DNA from: Tenacibaculum mesophilum
Lineage (GTDB): Bacteria; Bacteroidota; Bacteroidia; Flavobacteriales; Flavobacteriaceae
Reading direction: 5' to 3'
DNA length: 64,000 nucleotides
Assembly (NCBI RefSeq): GCF_003867075.1
Contig: NZ_CP032544.1
Coordinates: 2,288,001-2,352,000, forward strand
Made by a program: the position numbers and the translations under genes
Shown here: piece after piece, positions 46,265-55,416 of the stretch
Layout: each line of letters starts with the position of its first letter
Position numbering within the stretch: position 1 is the first letter of the stretch
The notes under the pieces: model-generated
Database searches by the model: none
The model's input: only the letters and a program-made list of their open reading frames with translations
Told to the model about the DNA's origin: nothing

Positions 46265-47404
46265 TTAATGATATTTTACTTTTCGTATTACTCGCATAGC
46301 TTCTTTGTATTTAATATAGGTAGTTTTATCTTCTAAGTTTTTGATATAATTTTTTGCTTTTTTAAGTTGTAGAGGAGCAATTTCAAATCCATTTAAATAA
46401 CAGATTAGATAGGTAGTAGGTAGTCGATATACATCTTCATGTTCAATAACAGAAAGAGGTTTGTCGTTCATAATTTTAGCGACAATACTATTATTATTAT
46501 CATAAATAAGTTGTAAAATATCGTTATGGTATTGAGGAGCTTCAAATAAAAATTCCGTAACAATATCATGCTTTCCGTTATCTTTAAAGTTAATAATGGT
46601 TTTTTCTAACGGATAGCGTTTTTCACTCTTATCAATCCCTAAAACAATGTATTCGGTGATAATAAAAGACTGTTCGTTGTAACTAATTTGTACATCATCT
46701 AACGAAGAAAAAAACAAACGTACTTGTTCGTTTACCAACTCAATATCAACACGAGTAAAAAACGCTTCATTATTTATAATTTTCTTTTTTCCTGCCCAAC
46801 AAAGCACAAACTGTTCGTTAAATACTTTGTATTGCGGATTATATTCTGGTTTGTGCCTATTAATAAAGTCGAAAACGCCATCAAGGGTAAGTTGAATATT
46901 GTTACTTGCGTTTTTTTCAATGGCTTCAACAATAGCTTTGTTGTTATTCTTTAAAATAAAACCTTCTTCAGCAGGCATAGAATTACTACCTCTACGATAA
47001 AAAATAGTTCCTTTACGATATTTCCAGACATTTTTGGCTAAAGAGGTAATTAATTTGGTAGGATAAATAGTTACTAATCCAATTACTTTGTGGCGTTGCA
47101 AACGTGGAAAAGGAACATTTTCATATTCTATTTTTGGTGGATTATTCAGATAAGCATTTACCAAATTTTGAATTTTGCTATCATCATAAAAATCAACTCC
47201 TATAATTTTATTTTCTTCATCCTCAATACCAATAACAATATATGAGTTGTTGTTAGGGTTTGAATTAGAAAGTGCACAAACGTGTTTTATAAACTTAGCT
47301 TTTCCTTCTTTAGAACCAAAGGATAATTTTTGTTTTTTATCATAAAAACTATTCTCGTCGTTATGAGACAGTAAGTTTTTAATTAAAAGACGTTTGTTAA
47401 TCAC
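46265..47404 (-). CDS. AlbA_2/Schlafen-type putative DNA-binding protein
   Basis: A 379-residue cytoplasmic protein. The N-terminal 150 residues match the AlbA_2 (Schlafen-related, formerly divergent AAA-4) domain: SFGSKEGKAKFIKHVCALSN, YIVIGIEDEENKIIGVD and a RRGSNSMPA segment. The C-terminal part has no named domain that I can see. Proteins of this family can be regulators or RNA-cleaving factors, but the role is unknown here. It starts 3 bases after the SDR gene stop, so the two share a transcript. Confidence 0.8.
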   Translation of the reverse strand: MINKRLLIKNLLSHNDENSFYDKKQKLSFGSKEGKAKFIKHVCALSNSNPNNNSYIVIGIEDEENKIIGVDFYDDSKIQNLVNAYLNNPPKIEYENVPFPRLQRHKVIGLVTIYPTKLITSLAKNVWKYRKGTIFYRRGSNSMPAEEGFILKNNNKAIVEAIEKNASNNIQLTLDGVFDFINRHKPEYNPQYKVFNEQFVLCWAGKKKIINNEAFFTRVDIELVNEQVRLFFSSLDDVQISYNEQSFIITEYIVLGIDKSEKRYPLEKTIINFKDNGKHDIVTEFLFEAPQYHNDILQLIYDNNNSIVAKIMNDKPLSVIEHEDVYRLPTTYLICYLNGFEIAPLQLKKAKNYIKNLEDKTTYIKYKEAMRVIRKVKYH

Positions 47405-47407
47405 AAC

Positions 47408-48163
47408 TTAAGCGTTTTTGTTCACAATAGTTGCACTAGCTTGCGCTGTAGGGTATACAATTAAATCTTCAATATTTACATGATACGGACGAGTAACTAC
47501 AAAGTGAATAATGTCTGCTATATCTTCAGGTTGTAGTGCTTTGTATCCTTGATATACAGTTTTAGCTCTTTCAGAATCTCCTTTAAAACGAACATCAGAA
47601 AACTCAGTTTCTACCAATCCTGGGTGAATGGCACATACGCGAATGTTGTGTTGATTCAAATCAATACGCATTCCTTTATTTAAAGCGTTTACAGCGAACT
47701 TTGACGCACAATACACATTTCCGTTAGGATACACATCTTTTCCTGCGATAGAGCCAATATTTACAATGAAACCATTGTTTCGTTCTACCATTTGAGGAAT
47801 AATAGCTTTTGAAACGTATAATAAGCCTTTAACGTTTCCGTCAATCATAGCGTCCCAATCGTCAATATTTCCATTTTGAATGCTGTTTAATCCATGAGCA
47901 TTTCCAGCATTGTTAATAAGAATATCAATATGTTTAAATTCGTCAGGTAAACTGTTGATCGCATTTTGTACTTCTTCGTTATAACGAACATCAAACTGAA
48001 GTATATGTACTTTGGTAAATTTTGATAATTCTTGTTGCAGTTTTTGTAGCTTTTCAACACGTCTACCACAAAGAATTAAGTTGATGTTATTTTTAGAAAA
48101 AAGTTGAGCGGTTGCCTTACCAATACCTGAGGTTGCTCCAGTAATTAAAGCAGTTTGTTGCAT
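47408..48163 (-). CDS. SDR-family oxidoreductase (YdfG-like)
   Basis: A 251-residue NAD(P)-dependent short-chain dehydrogenase. The cofactor loop TGATSGIGKATA, the NNAGNAHG motif, the catalytic Ser in VNIGSIAG and YCASK are all present. The CGRR sequence after the second strand suggests NADP preference. The closest well-known relative is the 3-hydroxy acid dehydrogenase YdfG, but the substrate is not certain. It is the first gene of a pair with the AlbA_2 gene. Confidence 0.9.
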   Translation of the reverse strand: MQQTALITGATSGIGKATAQLFSKNNINLILCGRRVEKLQKLQQELSKFTKVHILQFDVRYNEEVQNAINSLPDEFKHIDILINNAGNAHGLNSIQNGNIDDWDAMIDGNVKGLLYVSKAIIPQMVERNNGFIVNIGSIAGKDVYPNGNVYCASKFAVNALNKGMRIDLNQHNIRVCAIHPGLVETEFSDVRFKGDSERAKTVYQGYKALQPEDIADIIHFVVTRPYHVNIEDLIVYPTAQASATIVNKNA

Positions 48164-48220
48164 GGTTTTTTGTTTTGTATAAAGGTAATATTTTTTATGT
48201 TAAGCTACCATTATAAAATG

Positions 48221-48251
48221 AAAAACCGCCCCTAGCGGAGCGGTTTCTTTT
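48221..48251 (-). terminator. Terminator of the 307-residue lipoprotein gene
   Basis: AAACCGC / GCGGTTT stem with an inner CCC-TAGC-GG part, 47 bases past the stop; it could also serve plus-strand transcripts. Confidence 0.6.
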
Positions 48252-48297
48252 AGTTGGCTACTACACCAACCAAAAATCAACTAACCAAACTTTATTT

Positions 48298-49221
48298 TTA
48301 TTTCCTTTTAGGAACTGTTTCTCTTTTTATTTTAGTACGTTTTCTACCGCTACTCCTTACAGCTGGTTTTGTAGTACTTGTTTTTTCTGCTTTTAAATAC
48401 TGGATAAATTCTATACCAGAAAAAATATATGTTGTTCTTGAACTTACGTGCTTTAATCGTATTGTTTCGTCATTTATAACGGTTAAATCAAACTCTTCAG
48501 TATCTCCGTTATCATAATTAAGTGTTAAATATTTTAGATTGTTTTCTCCTATAACATTTCTAACAATATAACTTCCTTCAAAATCCCAGTTTATATAATC
48601 AACATTTGTGCCAAAAGGGTCATGTGATGAATAGAATGTCACATCATTTTTATGAGTAAATTTTAGATAATGCTCGTTATCAAAAGGATTTGGAGTACCT
48701 CCAGTTTCATCAGTTCTTTCCCAAGCTTTAAACTCTTGTAAAAAATACTCAATATTTTCATAGAACAACATGTCATAATCAAATGTATCTGTTTGATACC
48801 CTACTAGATAATAACTTACATTTTGTGATAAATCATCAATTCTAATTTCGTTATTAGAAAGTTGTACTACATCAAATTCAAAATATCCATCTATATCATG
48901 ACGCGTTTCTAAAATTGTTCCGTATGTACTATAGTTACCAACAGCTATACCTAAACCATTTCCTGTTTTACCAATATCAACAATATTATTATTTGCATAC
49001 ATGGTTCCGTTTAAAAAAGAAATAGTAAAAGCTCTTGATAAAAAAGGAACTTCGCCACTACCAGTTGTTCTGTGATAATCTACATACCATAAATCATAAC
49101 TTGAAATATATTCGTTTAAAGAAAAACCATCATCTACAATTTCATTTCTTACAACACACGACGTAAGTGTTACACCACCAATAAGTAGTATTAAAAGTAA
49201 TTTTATACGTTTCATAAGCAT
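48298..49221 (-). CDS. Lipoprotein of unknown function
   Basis: A 307-residue protein (305 if the ATG at 49215 is used) with a lipobox (GGVTLTSCVV). The body has two similar beta-rich halves, each holding an NDE/NNEIR…YYL-type strand (EIRIDDLSQNVSYYLVG and ETIRLKHVSSRTTYIFSG), which suggests an internal duplication. The C-terminus is a basic Lys/Arg/Thr tail. The family is unknown to me, and no catalytic motif is visible. Confidence 0.75.
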   Translation of the reverse strand: MLMKRIKLLLILLIGGVTLTSCVVRNEIVDDGFSLNEYISSYDLWYVDYHRTTGSGEVPFLSRAFTISFLNGTMYANNNIVDIGKTGNGLGIAVGNYSTYGTILETRHDIDGYFEFDVVQLSNNEIRIDDLSQNVSYYLVGYQTDTFDYDMLFYENIEYFLQEFKAWERTDETGGTPNPFDNEHYLKFTHKNDVTFYSSHDPFGTNVDYINWDFEGSYIVRNVIGENNLKYLTLNYDNGDTEEFDLTVINDETIRLKHVSSRTTYIFSGIEFIQYLKAEKTSTTKPAVRSSGRKRTKIKRETVPKRK

Positions 49222-49269
49222 TCATTTTATGGTTATGCTTATAGGTTTTCAAATTACGTGCCAAAAATA

Positions 49270-49296
49270 AAAAACACCTCTTTTTTGAGGTGTTTA
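49270..49296 (-). terminator. Terminator of the 153-residue lipoprotein gene
   Basis: AAACACCTC / GAGGTGTTT stem with a T-rich loop, 23 bases past the stop. Confidence 0.75.
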
Positions 49297-49318
49297 AAGT
49301 TATTCTATACTAAGGTTT

Positions 49319-49780
49319 TTATTGCATAAAGACCTTATCTTTTTTTATAATGTTTTCTATTTTAACGTAGTGTGTTTTCTCTTCAATAATATAAGAAACC
49401 ATTGCTTCATTTTCTTTTAATTCAAAAGGAAATTCTTCTGCAGGAGTGTTACCAAACTCTTTTTTTGGGTCAGCATGTAAAATAAGATCATTTAACTCAT
49501 TAGATGAGGTTTTATAACGAGCAGTAATGTATTGTTTATCGTTATGTTGCTCAACAATAGCCTTGGTAATCCTATTTTGAAAATATACTTTTTGAAAGTC
49601 AACTGGCTTCTCAGCAGTAAAATTAATAATCAAGTTAGTAGAGTTATAACTACCTTTTACACCTCCTGTTACATGAGAATAACTTGCAGATTCTATTTTG
49701 AAAGGATGATTGTTCTCCATTTTTACACTTGCGCATTTAGTAAAGCTTAGAGCTAAAATTAAGATTCCAATTAATTTCAT
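49319..49780 (-). CDS. Lipoprotein of unknown function
   Basis: A 153-residue protein with a short lipoprotein signal (ALSFTKCAS, Cys16). The mature region is beta-rich (GGVKGSYNSTNLIINF) and resembles proteins annotated only as hypothetical in flavobacteria. It is divergent from the FAD oxidoreductase gene, with about 70 bases in between. Confidence 0.75.
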   Translation of the reverse strand: MKLIGILILALSFTKCASVKMENNHPFKIESASYSHVTGGVKGSYNSTNLIINFTAEKPVDFQKVYFQNRITKAIVEQHNDKQYITARYKTSSNELNDLILHADPKKEFGNTPAEEFPFELKENEAMVSYIIEEKTHYVKIENIIKKDKVFMQ

Positions 49781-49851
49781 AGAGTTGTTTTTTAATGTTT
49801 AAATTTAGACATTCAAGGAGTGTGCCAAGTCACAAATATAATCAGATTTAT

Positions 49852-50967
49852 ATGAAGTTGAATTTCAGTTACTGGGAACTAAAAGAGTGGTTTACAAATG
49901 TTGATTTTACTGTAGTAGGAAGTGGAATTGTGGGGTTAAATTGTGCATTACAATTAAGAGAAAAATACCCCATGGCAAAAATTCTAGTTTTAGAAAAAGG
50001 AGTGTTACCACAAGGAGCCAGCACTAAAAATGCAGGTTTTGCTTGTTTTGGAAGTTTATCTGAACTGATAGATGATTTAAATACACATACCGAAGAAGAG
50101 GTTTTTAGCTTGGTAAAAAAACGTTGGCAAGGTTTACAGCTTTTACGCACCACATTGGGCGATAAAAACATAGATTTTCAACAAAATAAAGGATATGAAT
50201 TGTTCTTAACAACAGAATTACACGAATCGTGTTTAGAGCAAAAAACATCGATAAATGAGCTTTTAAAGCCGTTGTTTTCTAAGGATGTTTTTTCGGTTGA
50301 TGATAACAAGTTTGGGTTTCAAAATATTCATCAACAATATATAACCAACCAGTTTGAAGGGCAAATAGATACTGGTAAGATGGCGGCTAAGTTGTTAGAA
50401 AAAGTTTTGTCCTCAGGGGTGAAAATTATCAACAATATTCAGGTTAAAGAATTTATAGAAAACAACGATGAAGTAGAAGTAAAAACGAATCAGATTGAGT
50501 TTACTACTAAAAAATTATTCATTGCTACCAACGGATTTGCAAATAAATTATTGAAAGAAAATGTACAACCTGCACGAGCACAGGTATTAATTACGAAACC
50601 GATTGAAAATTTACATATAAAAGGAACTTTTCACCTAGATAAAGGATATTATTATTTTAGAAATATTGATAATAGAATTTTGTTTGGAGGAGGAAGAAAT
50701 TTGGATTTTAAAGGTGAAGAAACTGATGAGTTTGGACAAACATTGCTTATTCAAAACAAATTAGAAGAAATTTTAAAAACAACAATTTTACCGAATACTA
50801 AAGTTGAAATAGAGCATCGCTGGAGTGGAATTATGGGGGTTGGAAATCAGAAAAAAGCGATTGTAAAACAGCTTTCAAATAATGTGTTTTGTGGTGTACG
50901 ATTAGGAGGAATGGGAGTTGCTATAGGAAGTTTGGTAGGAAAAGAGTTAGCACAACTTGTAAATTAG
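49852..50967 (+). CDS. FAD-dependent oxidoreductase (DAO family)
   Basis: A 371-residue flavoenzyme of the D-amino-acid oxidase/glycine oxidase fold. The dinucleotide motif VVGSGIVGLNCALQL is at about residues 17-31, and GASTKNAGFACFGS follows; the C-terminal RWSGIMG and RLGGMGVAIG contact the flavin. The start at 49852 is preferred over the longer frame because the fold begins there. The substrate is an amine or amino acid, not identified. It is 21 bases before the GreA-like gene. Confidence 0.87.
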   Translation: MKLNFSYWELKEWFTNVDFTVVGSGIVGLNCALQLREKYPMAKILVLEKGVLPQGASTKNAGFACFGSLSELIDDLNTHTEEEVFSLVKKRWQGLQLLRTTLGDKNIDFQQNKGYELFLTTELHESCLEQKTSINELLKPLFSKDVFSVDDNKFGFQNIHQQYITNQFEGQIDTGKMAAKLLEKVLSSGVKIINNIQVKEFIENNDEVEVKTNQIEFTTKKLFIATNGFANKLLKENVQPARAQVLITKPIENLHIKGTFHLDKGYYYFRNIDNRILFGGGRNLDFKGEETDEFGQTLLIQNKLEEILKTTILPNTKVEIEHRWSGIMGVGNQKKAIVKQLSNNVFCGVRLGGMGVAIGSLVGKELAQLVN

Positions 50968-50988
50968 TATTACTTAGAAAAGTAAGAA

Positions 50989-51441
50989 ATGAATATTAAA
51001 GAAGAACTATACAAACAATGTGAGTTGTATGTAAATAAACGTTTACAAACTGTAGAAGAAACAATTTCTTCTCATCAAAAAGCATTACAATCTGAAACAA
51101 AAAGTTCTGCAGGAGATAAACATGAAACCGGTAGGGCAATGCTACAGTTAGAAATGGAAAAAGCGAGTCAGCAACTTAGTGGAATTGCTCAAATGAAAGA
51201 AACACTTGCTAAAATTAATATAGATACAACTTCAAAAATTGCTCATTTAGGCAGTGTAGTTATAACCACCTCAACTATAAACTATTTTATTAGTGTGAGT
51301 GTAGGATTGTTAACTTTTGAAAATAAAAAATACTTTGCAATATCTCCATCTTCACCCATAGGAAAGTTAATTTTAGGTAAAAAGGAAGGAGAATCTTTTG
51401 AGTTCAATGGATTAAAAAGTGTCATTAGAGAAATTTTTTAA
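50989..51441 (+). CDS. GreA/GreB C-terminal-like protein
   Basis: A 150-residue protein with a helical N-terminal half (coiled coil about 15-75) and a C-terminal FKBP-like part ending SPIGKLILGKKEGESFEF, the pattern of transcription elongation factor GreA/B. Flavobacterial relatives are often labelled 3-oxoacyl-ACP synthase, which the sequence does not support. It may bind RNA polymerase, but the acidic tip residues of GreA are not obvious. It is likely co-transcribed with the oxidoreductase. Confidence 0.7.
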   Translation: MNIKEELYKQCELYVNKRLQTVEETISSHQKALQSETKSSAGDKHETGRAMLQLEMEKASQQLSGIAQMKETLAKINIDTTSKIAHLGSVVITTSTINYFISVSVGLLTFENKKYFAISPSSPIGKLILGKKEGESFEFNGLKSVIREIF

Positions 51442-51628
51442 GAAAAAGTAGGGTAAAACAAAAATAACTTGTTTTACATGCAGGAAAGGTTGTTATAACC
51501 AGAACAGAAAAAGAAGCTATAATACACTTTTATCTTTTGGTGTTTAAGATGGTAAGGGTGTATTTTTTTTAGAAAATAATTTATTTTAAGATAGTTGAGT
51601 AATAATTATAGAGATAGTTATTATTGGT

Positions 51629-52564
51629 TTAAACAGTCTCTTTTAACTTAAATGAGACTGTTTTTTTATGCTCAATATTTTCAAAGTGGTTTATAAAAAT
51701 GGATTGGTTGTTATAAGCAACTTCTATTAGCCAATACCCCCCCTTAAAATAAGATTTCAATACAGTTCCTTCTAGTTTTGATGGTTTTTTGGTAATCTCA
51801 AGTAAGTTAGGATATAGTAATAATGTTTGTTTATTTATGGTAAGTTCGTTTACATCATCAAATAAAGAAGCAACATACTTTTCTTTTGGGTTTTTATATA
51901 AGTTTGCTGGACTGTCATGCGCAATGATTTGGTTGTTGCGGATTACCATCATGGTATCAGCAAAAGAAAGAGCATCATTTCCATCGTGCGTAGCAACAAT
52001 ACAGGCAATATTTTTCTTTTTTAAATAAGCAAACAATCGTCTTCTTAATGAGTTCTTTTTAAAGTTGTCTATTTGACTGAAAGGTTCGTCTAACAATAAT
52101 AATTCTGGTTCTTTAGCCAACGCTCTAGCAATGGCTACTCTTTGTTGCTGTCCACCACTTAAGTTTTTAACTTTTTCGTTCGCTAATTCAGTCATTTCAA
52201 TAACTTCCAGAAGTTCTTGTGTTCTTTCTTCAGCTTCTTTAGGGTAAAATCGTGACAAGAACTTTTTAATATTTTCACTTACAGATGTGAAAGGCATTAA
52301 GTCAAAATCTTGCGCTACATATTTGAAAAACTCCATTCCAGGAACTAAATAGTGTTCAGGTCCTAAAATTTGAATATCATTCCAATATAAGTTCCCTTTA
52401 TCAACATCTAGTAAACCATATACAATTTTTAAAAGTGTAGATTTTCCACAACCGCTTTCACCCATTACACACAAGTGCTCACCTTTTTGAAGTGTAAAAT
52501 GGATGTTTTCTAAGGTTTTTTCTTTAGATGGATAAGTGAATGAAATATTATTTACTTGTAGCAT
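51629..52564 (-). CDS. ABC transporter ATP-binding protein
   Basis: A 311-residue ATPase with Walker A GESGCGKST, signature LSGGQQQRVAIARAL, Walker B LLLLDEPFS and switch His in ATHDG. The C-terminal extension (about 230-311) has a TOBE-like look (EGTVLKSYFKGGYWLIEV), as in importer ATPases. No permease is adjacent, so the substrate is unknown. The start at 52564 (MLQVNNISFTYPS) fits the first strand. Its last 12 codons overlap a plus-strand terminator. Confidence 0.88.
   Translation of the reverse strand: MLQVNNISFTYPSKEKTLENIHFTLQKGEHLCVMGESGCGKSTLLKIVYGLLDVDKGNLYWNDIQILGPEHYLVPGMEFFKYVAQDFDLMPFTSVSENIKKFLSRFYPKEAEERTQELLEVIEMTELANEKVKNLSGGQQQRVAIARALAKEPELLLLDEPFSQIDNFKKNSLRRRLFAYLKKKNIACIVATHDGNDALSFADTMMVIRNNQIIAHDSPANLYKNPKEKYVASLFDDVNELTINKQTLLLYPNLLEITKKPSKLEGTVLKSYFKGGYWLIEVAYNNQSIFINHFENIEHKKTVSFKLKETV
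51631..51668 (+). terminator. Plus-strand terminator inside the ABC gene's 3' end
   Basis: AAACAGTCTC / GAGACTGTTT followed by seven T on the plus strand. It suits the convergent oxidoreductase/GreA-like transcript but lies within the coding end of the minus-strand ABC gene. Confidence 0.65.
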
Positions 52565-52664
52565 GGTTGCAAAAATACATAAAGGTTTAAGATAAATTAT
52601 AAACAAGATTTTTCATTCCAAGTTTCTCTTTAAATAGTCTTCTTTTTTAAAAATTAGCTCTAAG

Positions 52665-52672
52665 TATATTTG
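52665..52672 (+). promoter_or_regulatory. -7 box ahead of the sigma-factor operon
   Basis: TATATTTG matches the consensus; no clear -33 TTTG at the right distance. It is 92 bases before the sigma factor ATG. Confidence 0.4.
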
Positions 52673-52763
52673 TTATAAATGGTATGAAGAGTTTTTTTAA
52701 AAAAATGCAATAGAAAATAAAAAGTACGTCTTTATAATTGAGGAGCTCAAAGAAAGCCTATAA

Positions 52764-53294
52764 ATGAACCAAGAAACGGAAAATAAAAAGAAATTAAAAG
52801 CCTTTTTTGATAAAGAATATGGTGCCCTTAAGTCTTATGTTGGAACTAAAATTAAACAAAGTATTCATCAAGATGCAGAAGATATTATTCAAGAAGTTGC
52901 TTTAAAATTGTTTTCTGGAGTTAATGGAAATTCACCTATAAACAATGTAGCTAGCTTTGTTTACAGGTCTCTAAAAAATAAAATCATTGATAATTTAAGA
53001 AGAAAGAAATACGAAGCTTCAGCTTCAGATATTGATGAAATAAAACTGATTGAATTTACAGAGGTTTTATATGGTACTCCTGATAATACGTACTCTGAAG
53101 TAATGAAAAAGGAACTAGAATTAAGAATAATGAACCTTAAACCTGTATATAAAGAAATAATTATAGCTATTGATTTTGAAGGGTACACATACAATGAACT
53201 ATCGGAGGAACTTAAAGTACCTGTTGGAACATTAATGTCAAGAAGACATCGAGCATTAGGAATATTACTTAGAAAAATTGAAAACAAAAAATAA
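52764..53294 (+). CDS. ECF-type RNA polymerase sigma factor
   Basis: A 176-residue sigma-70 family factor. Region 2 spans about 20-85 (DAEDIIQEVALKLF, SFVYRSLKNKIIDNLRRK) and region 4 about 115-170 (YKEIIIAIDFEGYTYNELSEE, GTLMSRRHRAL). It should direct the polymerase to a specific stress or envelope regulon. No classical anti-sigma gene follows, but a membrane protein gene 9 bases downstream may act as its regulator. Confidence 0.9.
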   Translation: MNQETENKKKLKAFFDKEYGALKSYVGTKIKQSIHQDAEDIIQEVALKLFSGVNGNSPINNVASFVYRSLKNKIIDNLRRKKYEASASDIDEIKLIEFTEVLYGTPDNTYSEVMKKELELRIMNLKPVYKEIIIAIDFEGYTYNELSEELKVPVGTLMSRRHRALGILLRKIENKK

Positions 53295-53303
53295 AAATAA
53301 AAG

Positions 53304-53723
53304 ATGGAAAATTTGTTTAAAGAAAGAAGAGATGGAGAATCTCCAGGAATATTTGTAGGAAGAATAATATTCGGAATAATTGCAGTTTTAATGCTTGCAA
53401 TACTTTTTGGATATGCAATTATGTGGCTTTGGAATAACCTTATGCCAGATATTTTTGGATTACCAGTTATTAACTACTGGCAAGCAGTAGGGTTATTTAT
53501 TTTAGCTAAAATTTTATTTTCTTCTAGTGAATGTGGAGGAAAACATAAATCAAAGAAATATTCTAACAAAAGAAGAAAACACAAGTTCAAATCACATTAT
53601 GAAAAGAACTGTAAAGGAAAGTTTTCAGAATGGGAACATTATGATAGGTTTTGGAAAGAAGAAGGCAGTGAAGCTTATCAAAAATATGTAGACAAATTAA
53701 ATAAAGAAACGGAACAAGAATAA
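53304..53723 (+). CDS. Membrane protein paired with the sigma factor
   Basis: A 139-residue protein with two membrane helices (about 17-43 and 57-74) and a long basic/aromatic C-terminal tail (KHKSKKYSNKRRKHKFK, then WEHYDRFWKEEG). I do not know the family by name; such genes often follow ECF sigma genes in flavobacteria. The topology would place the tail in the cytoplasm, where it might hold the sigma factor, which is inference. The next gene is 13 bases away. Confidence 0.75.
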   Translation: MENLFKERRDGESPGIFVGRIIFGIIAVLMLAILFGYAIMWLWNNLMPDIFGLPVINYWQAVGLFILAKILFSSSECGGKHKSKKYSNKRRKHKFKSHYEKNCKGKFSEWEHYDRFWKEEGSEAYQKYVDKLNKETEQE

Positions 53724-53736
53724 AAACCATTGAGTT

Positions 53737-53955
53737 ATGAAACTATTTATCTATGGAACCGATATTGACACAAAGAAAAAAGAAGATTCTATACGTCAGT
53801 TATTTAATAAAGATAATAATATAATTAATATATCTATTGATCTTGAAGATGTTGATAATGTTTTAAGAATAGAGGCAACTGATATTATAACAGAAGCTGA
53901 CATTATAAATAAAGTAAAAGAAAAAGGATTTAACTGTATGGAATTAGCAGATTAA
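53737..53955 (+). CDS. Small ferredoxin-like-fold protein
   Basis: A 72-residue acidic protein with alternating beta-alpha-beta elements (KLFIYGTDI; VLRIEA; FNCMEL) like a heavy-metal-associated (HMA) domain but without the CxxC metal motif. It is probably a cytoplasmic regulatory or binding domain. It is third in the sigma-factor series and ends at the hairpin 53966-53994. The function is unknown. Confidence 0.7.
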   Translation: MKLFIYGTDIDTKKKEDSIRQLFNKDNNIINISIDLEDVDNVLRIEATDIITEADIINKVKEKGFNCMELAD

Positions 53956-53965
53956 ATATTAAAAC

Positions 53966-53994
53966 AAAACCGACATTAAATAATGTCGGTTTTG
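53966..53994. terminator. Bidirectional terminator, sigma operon/rimK
   Basis: AAAACCGACATTA / TAATGTCGGTTTT stem with a 2-base loop, between convergent transcripts; it lies 10 bases past the small gene's stop and 4 past that of the RimK gene. Confidence 0.85.
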
Positions 53995-53997
53995 ATT

Positions 53998-54870
53998 TTA
54001 AGCACTTCTTTCTACGTAACGTATAATACTTTTTGCTATATCTTTTCCAGTGGCTTTTTCAATGCCCTCTAAACCAGGAGAAGAATTAACTTCTAAAATC
54101 AAAGGACCTCTATCAGACTGTAACATGTCTACACCGGCGATACCTAATTTCATTGCTTTTACAGCTTTTAAAGCAGCGTTTTCTTCTTCATCAGTTAATT
54201 CTATAATTTCTGAAGTTCCTCCCCTATGTAGGTTGGATCTAAATTCACCTTCTTTTCCTTGACGCTTCATAGCTCCAACAACAACACCATCTACCACAAA
54301 AACACGAATATCAGCACCTTTAGCTTCTTTAATATATTCTTGAACAATTACACGAGCTTGCAAACCATTAAAAGCTTCTATAACAGATTCTGCGGCTTTT
54401 TTGGTTTCTGCTAACACAACACCTAAGCCTTGTGTTCCTTCTAAAAGTTTAACAATTAAAGGAGCTCCACCTACTTTTTTTATAATTTCTGAAGTATCTT
54501 TTGAATAATTGGTGAAAACCGTTTTTGGAAGTCCTAAATTTGCTCTTGAAAGTACTTGTAAACTACTTAGTTTATCTCTAGAGCGTACCAAAGCTTGAGA
54601 CTCTACAGCAGAAAATACTTTCATCATTTCGAATTGACGTACAACTGCGGTACCATAAAAAGTAACTGAAGCACCAATACGAGGAATAATAGCGTCAACA
54701 TCGGTTACAAGCTCATGATTGTATACTATCGCAGGCTTTCTTTTTTCGATAATAAGATCACATTTGGTATGGTCTAATACGACCATTTCATGTCCTCTTT
54801 TTTCGCCTGCTTCTACTAAGTGTTTGGTTGAATATAATTTAGGGTTTCTAGAAAGAACAACAATTTTCAT
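53998..54870 (-). CDS. rimK: RimK-family ATP-grasp ligase (paralogue 2)
   Basis: A 290-residue ATP-grasp ligase close to RimK, which adds glutamates to ribosomal protein S6. Visible segments are [20 protein letters not shown] (ATP binding), [28 protein letters not shown] and [15 protein letters not shown] (metal ligands). It starts 3 bases after a RimB-like protease gene, the partner known from RimABK systems, so this copy is the better candidate for true RimK. Confidence 0.92.
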   Translation of the reverse strand: MKIVVLSRNPKLYSTKHLVEAGEKRGHEMVVLDHTKCDLIIEKRKPAIVYNHELVTDVDAIIPRIGASVTFYGTAVVRQFEMMKVFSAVESQALVRSRDKLSSLQVLSRANLGLPKTVFTNYSKDTSEIIKKVGGAPLIVKLLEGTQGLGVVLAETKKAAESVIEAFNGLQARVIVQEYIKEAKGADIRVFVVDGVVVGAMKRQGKEGEFRSNLHRGGTSEIIELTDEEENAALKAVKAMKLGIAGVDMLQSDRGPLILEVNSSPGLEGIEKATGKDIAKSIIRYVERSA

Positions 54871-54873
54871 TTT

Positions 54874-55287
54874 TTATATTTCTTTTGATGTGATGTTTTT
54901 TTGTGAAACGTCCACAATAAATTTTTTGTTTAAAAATTTTCTACCAATTAATACTGGATAATTCATTTTACCTCTATCTGATAGTGATAGTTTTATTTTA
55001 TATTTTTTTCCATAAAAAATAGCGGATGTAGAAACAACATATCTTTTTTGTTTATTTCCGTTTGAGCTTCTTATGCTTTTAACTTTATACTTTGTTGTTT
55101 GGAGCAATTTATTATTATATTTTTCTGTTTTTGGGCAGAGTAATATAAACTCTAATACTCCGTCTTTTTCTTCAATATGTTTACAATGTATTGCAGAAGT
55201 ATAGGCTCCTGTATCAATTTTTACAGGTAAATCTTCTATTTCCCAGTTTAAAAAGGATATTTTTTCAATCCTTCCAATTAGTCTCAT
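54874..55287 (-). CDS. RimB-like retropepsin-type protease
   Basis: A 137-residue protein of the ATP-dependent zinc protease/RimB family (Pfam Zn_protease type). The active-site-like motif is KIDTGAYTSAIHC near residue 25, and YPVLIGRKFL follows later, as in retroviral-type aspartic proteases. In Pseudomonas RimB removes glutamates added to ribosomal protein S6 by RimK (established knowledge). The 3-base gap to rimK supports that pairing here. Confidence 0.85.
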   Translation of the reverse strand: MRLIGRIEKISFLNWEIEDLPVKIDTGAYTSAIHCKHIEEKDGVLEFILLCPKTEKYNNKLLQTTKYKVKSIRSSNGNKQKRYVVSTSAIFYGKKYKIKLSLSDRGKMNYPVLIGRKFLNKKFIVDVSQKNITSKEI

Positions 55288-55367
55288 TCTATTAAAAATT
55301 AAGGAGGGCGAATTACTTACTATTTTTTGGAATATACAAAACTTGTTGTTAATTTTTGGAAAACAAA

Positions 55368-55393
55368 AAACCAGTGTATATACACTGGTTTAA
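55368..55393 (-). terminator. Terminator of the M13 peptidase gene
   Basis: AAACCAGTGTA / TACACTGGTTT near-perfect palindrome with flanking A/T runs, 25 bases past the stop. Confidence 0.8.
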
Positions 55394-55416
55394 AGGTACT
55401 TATTTTTTAATTGAAT

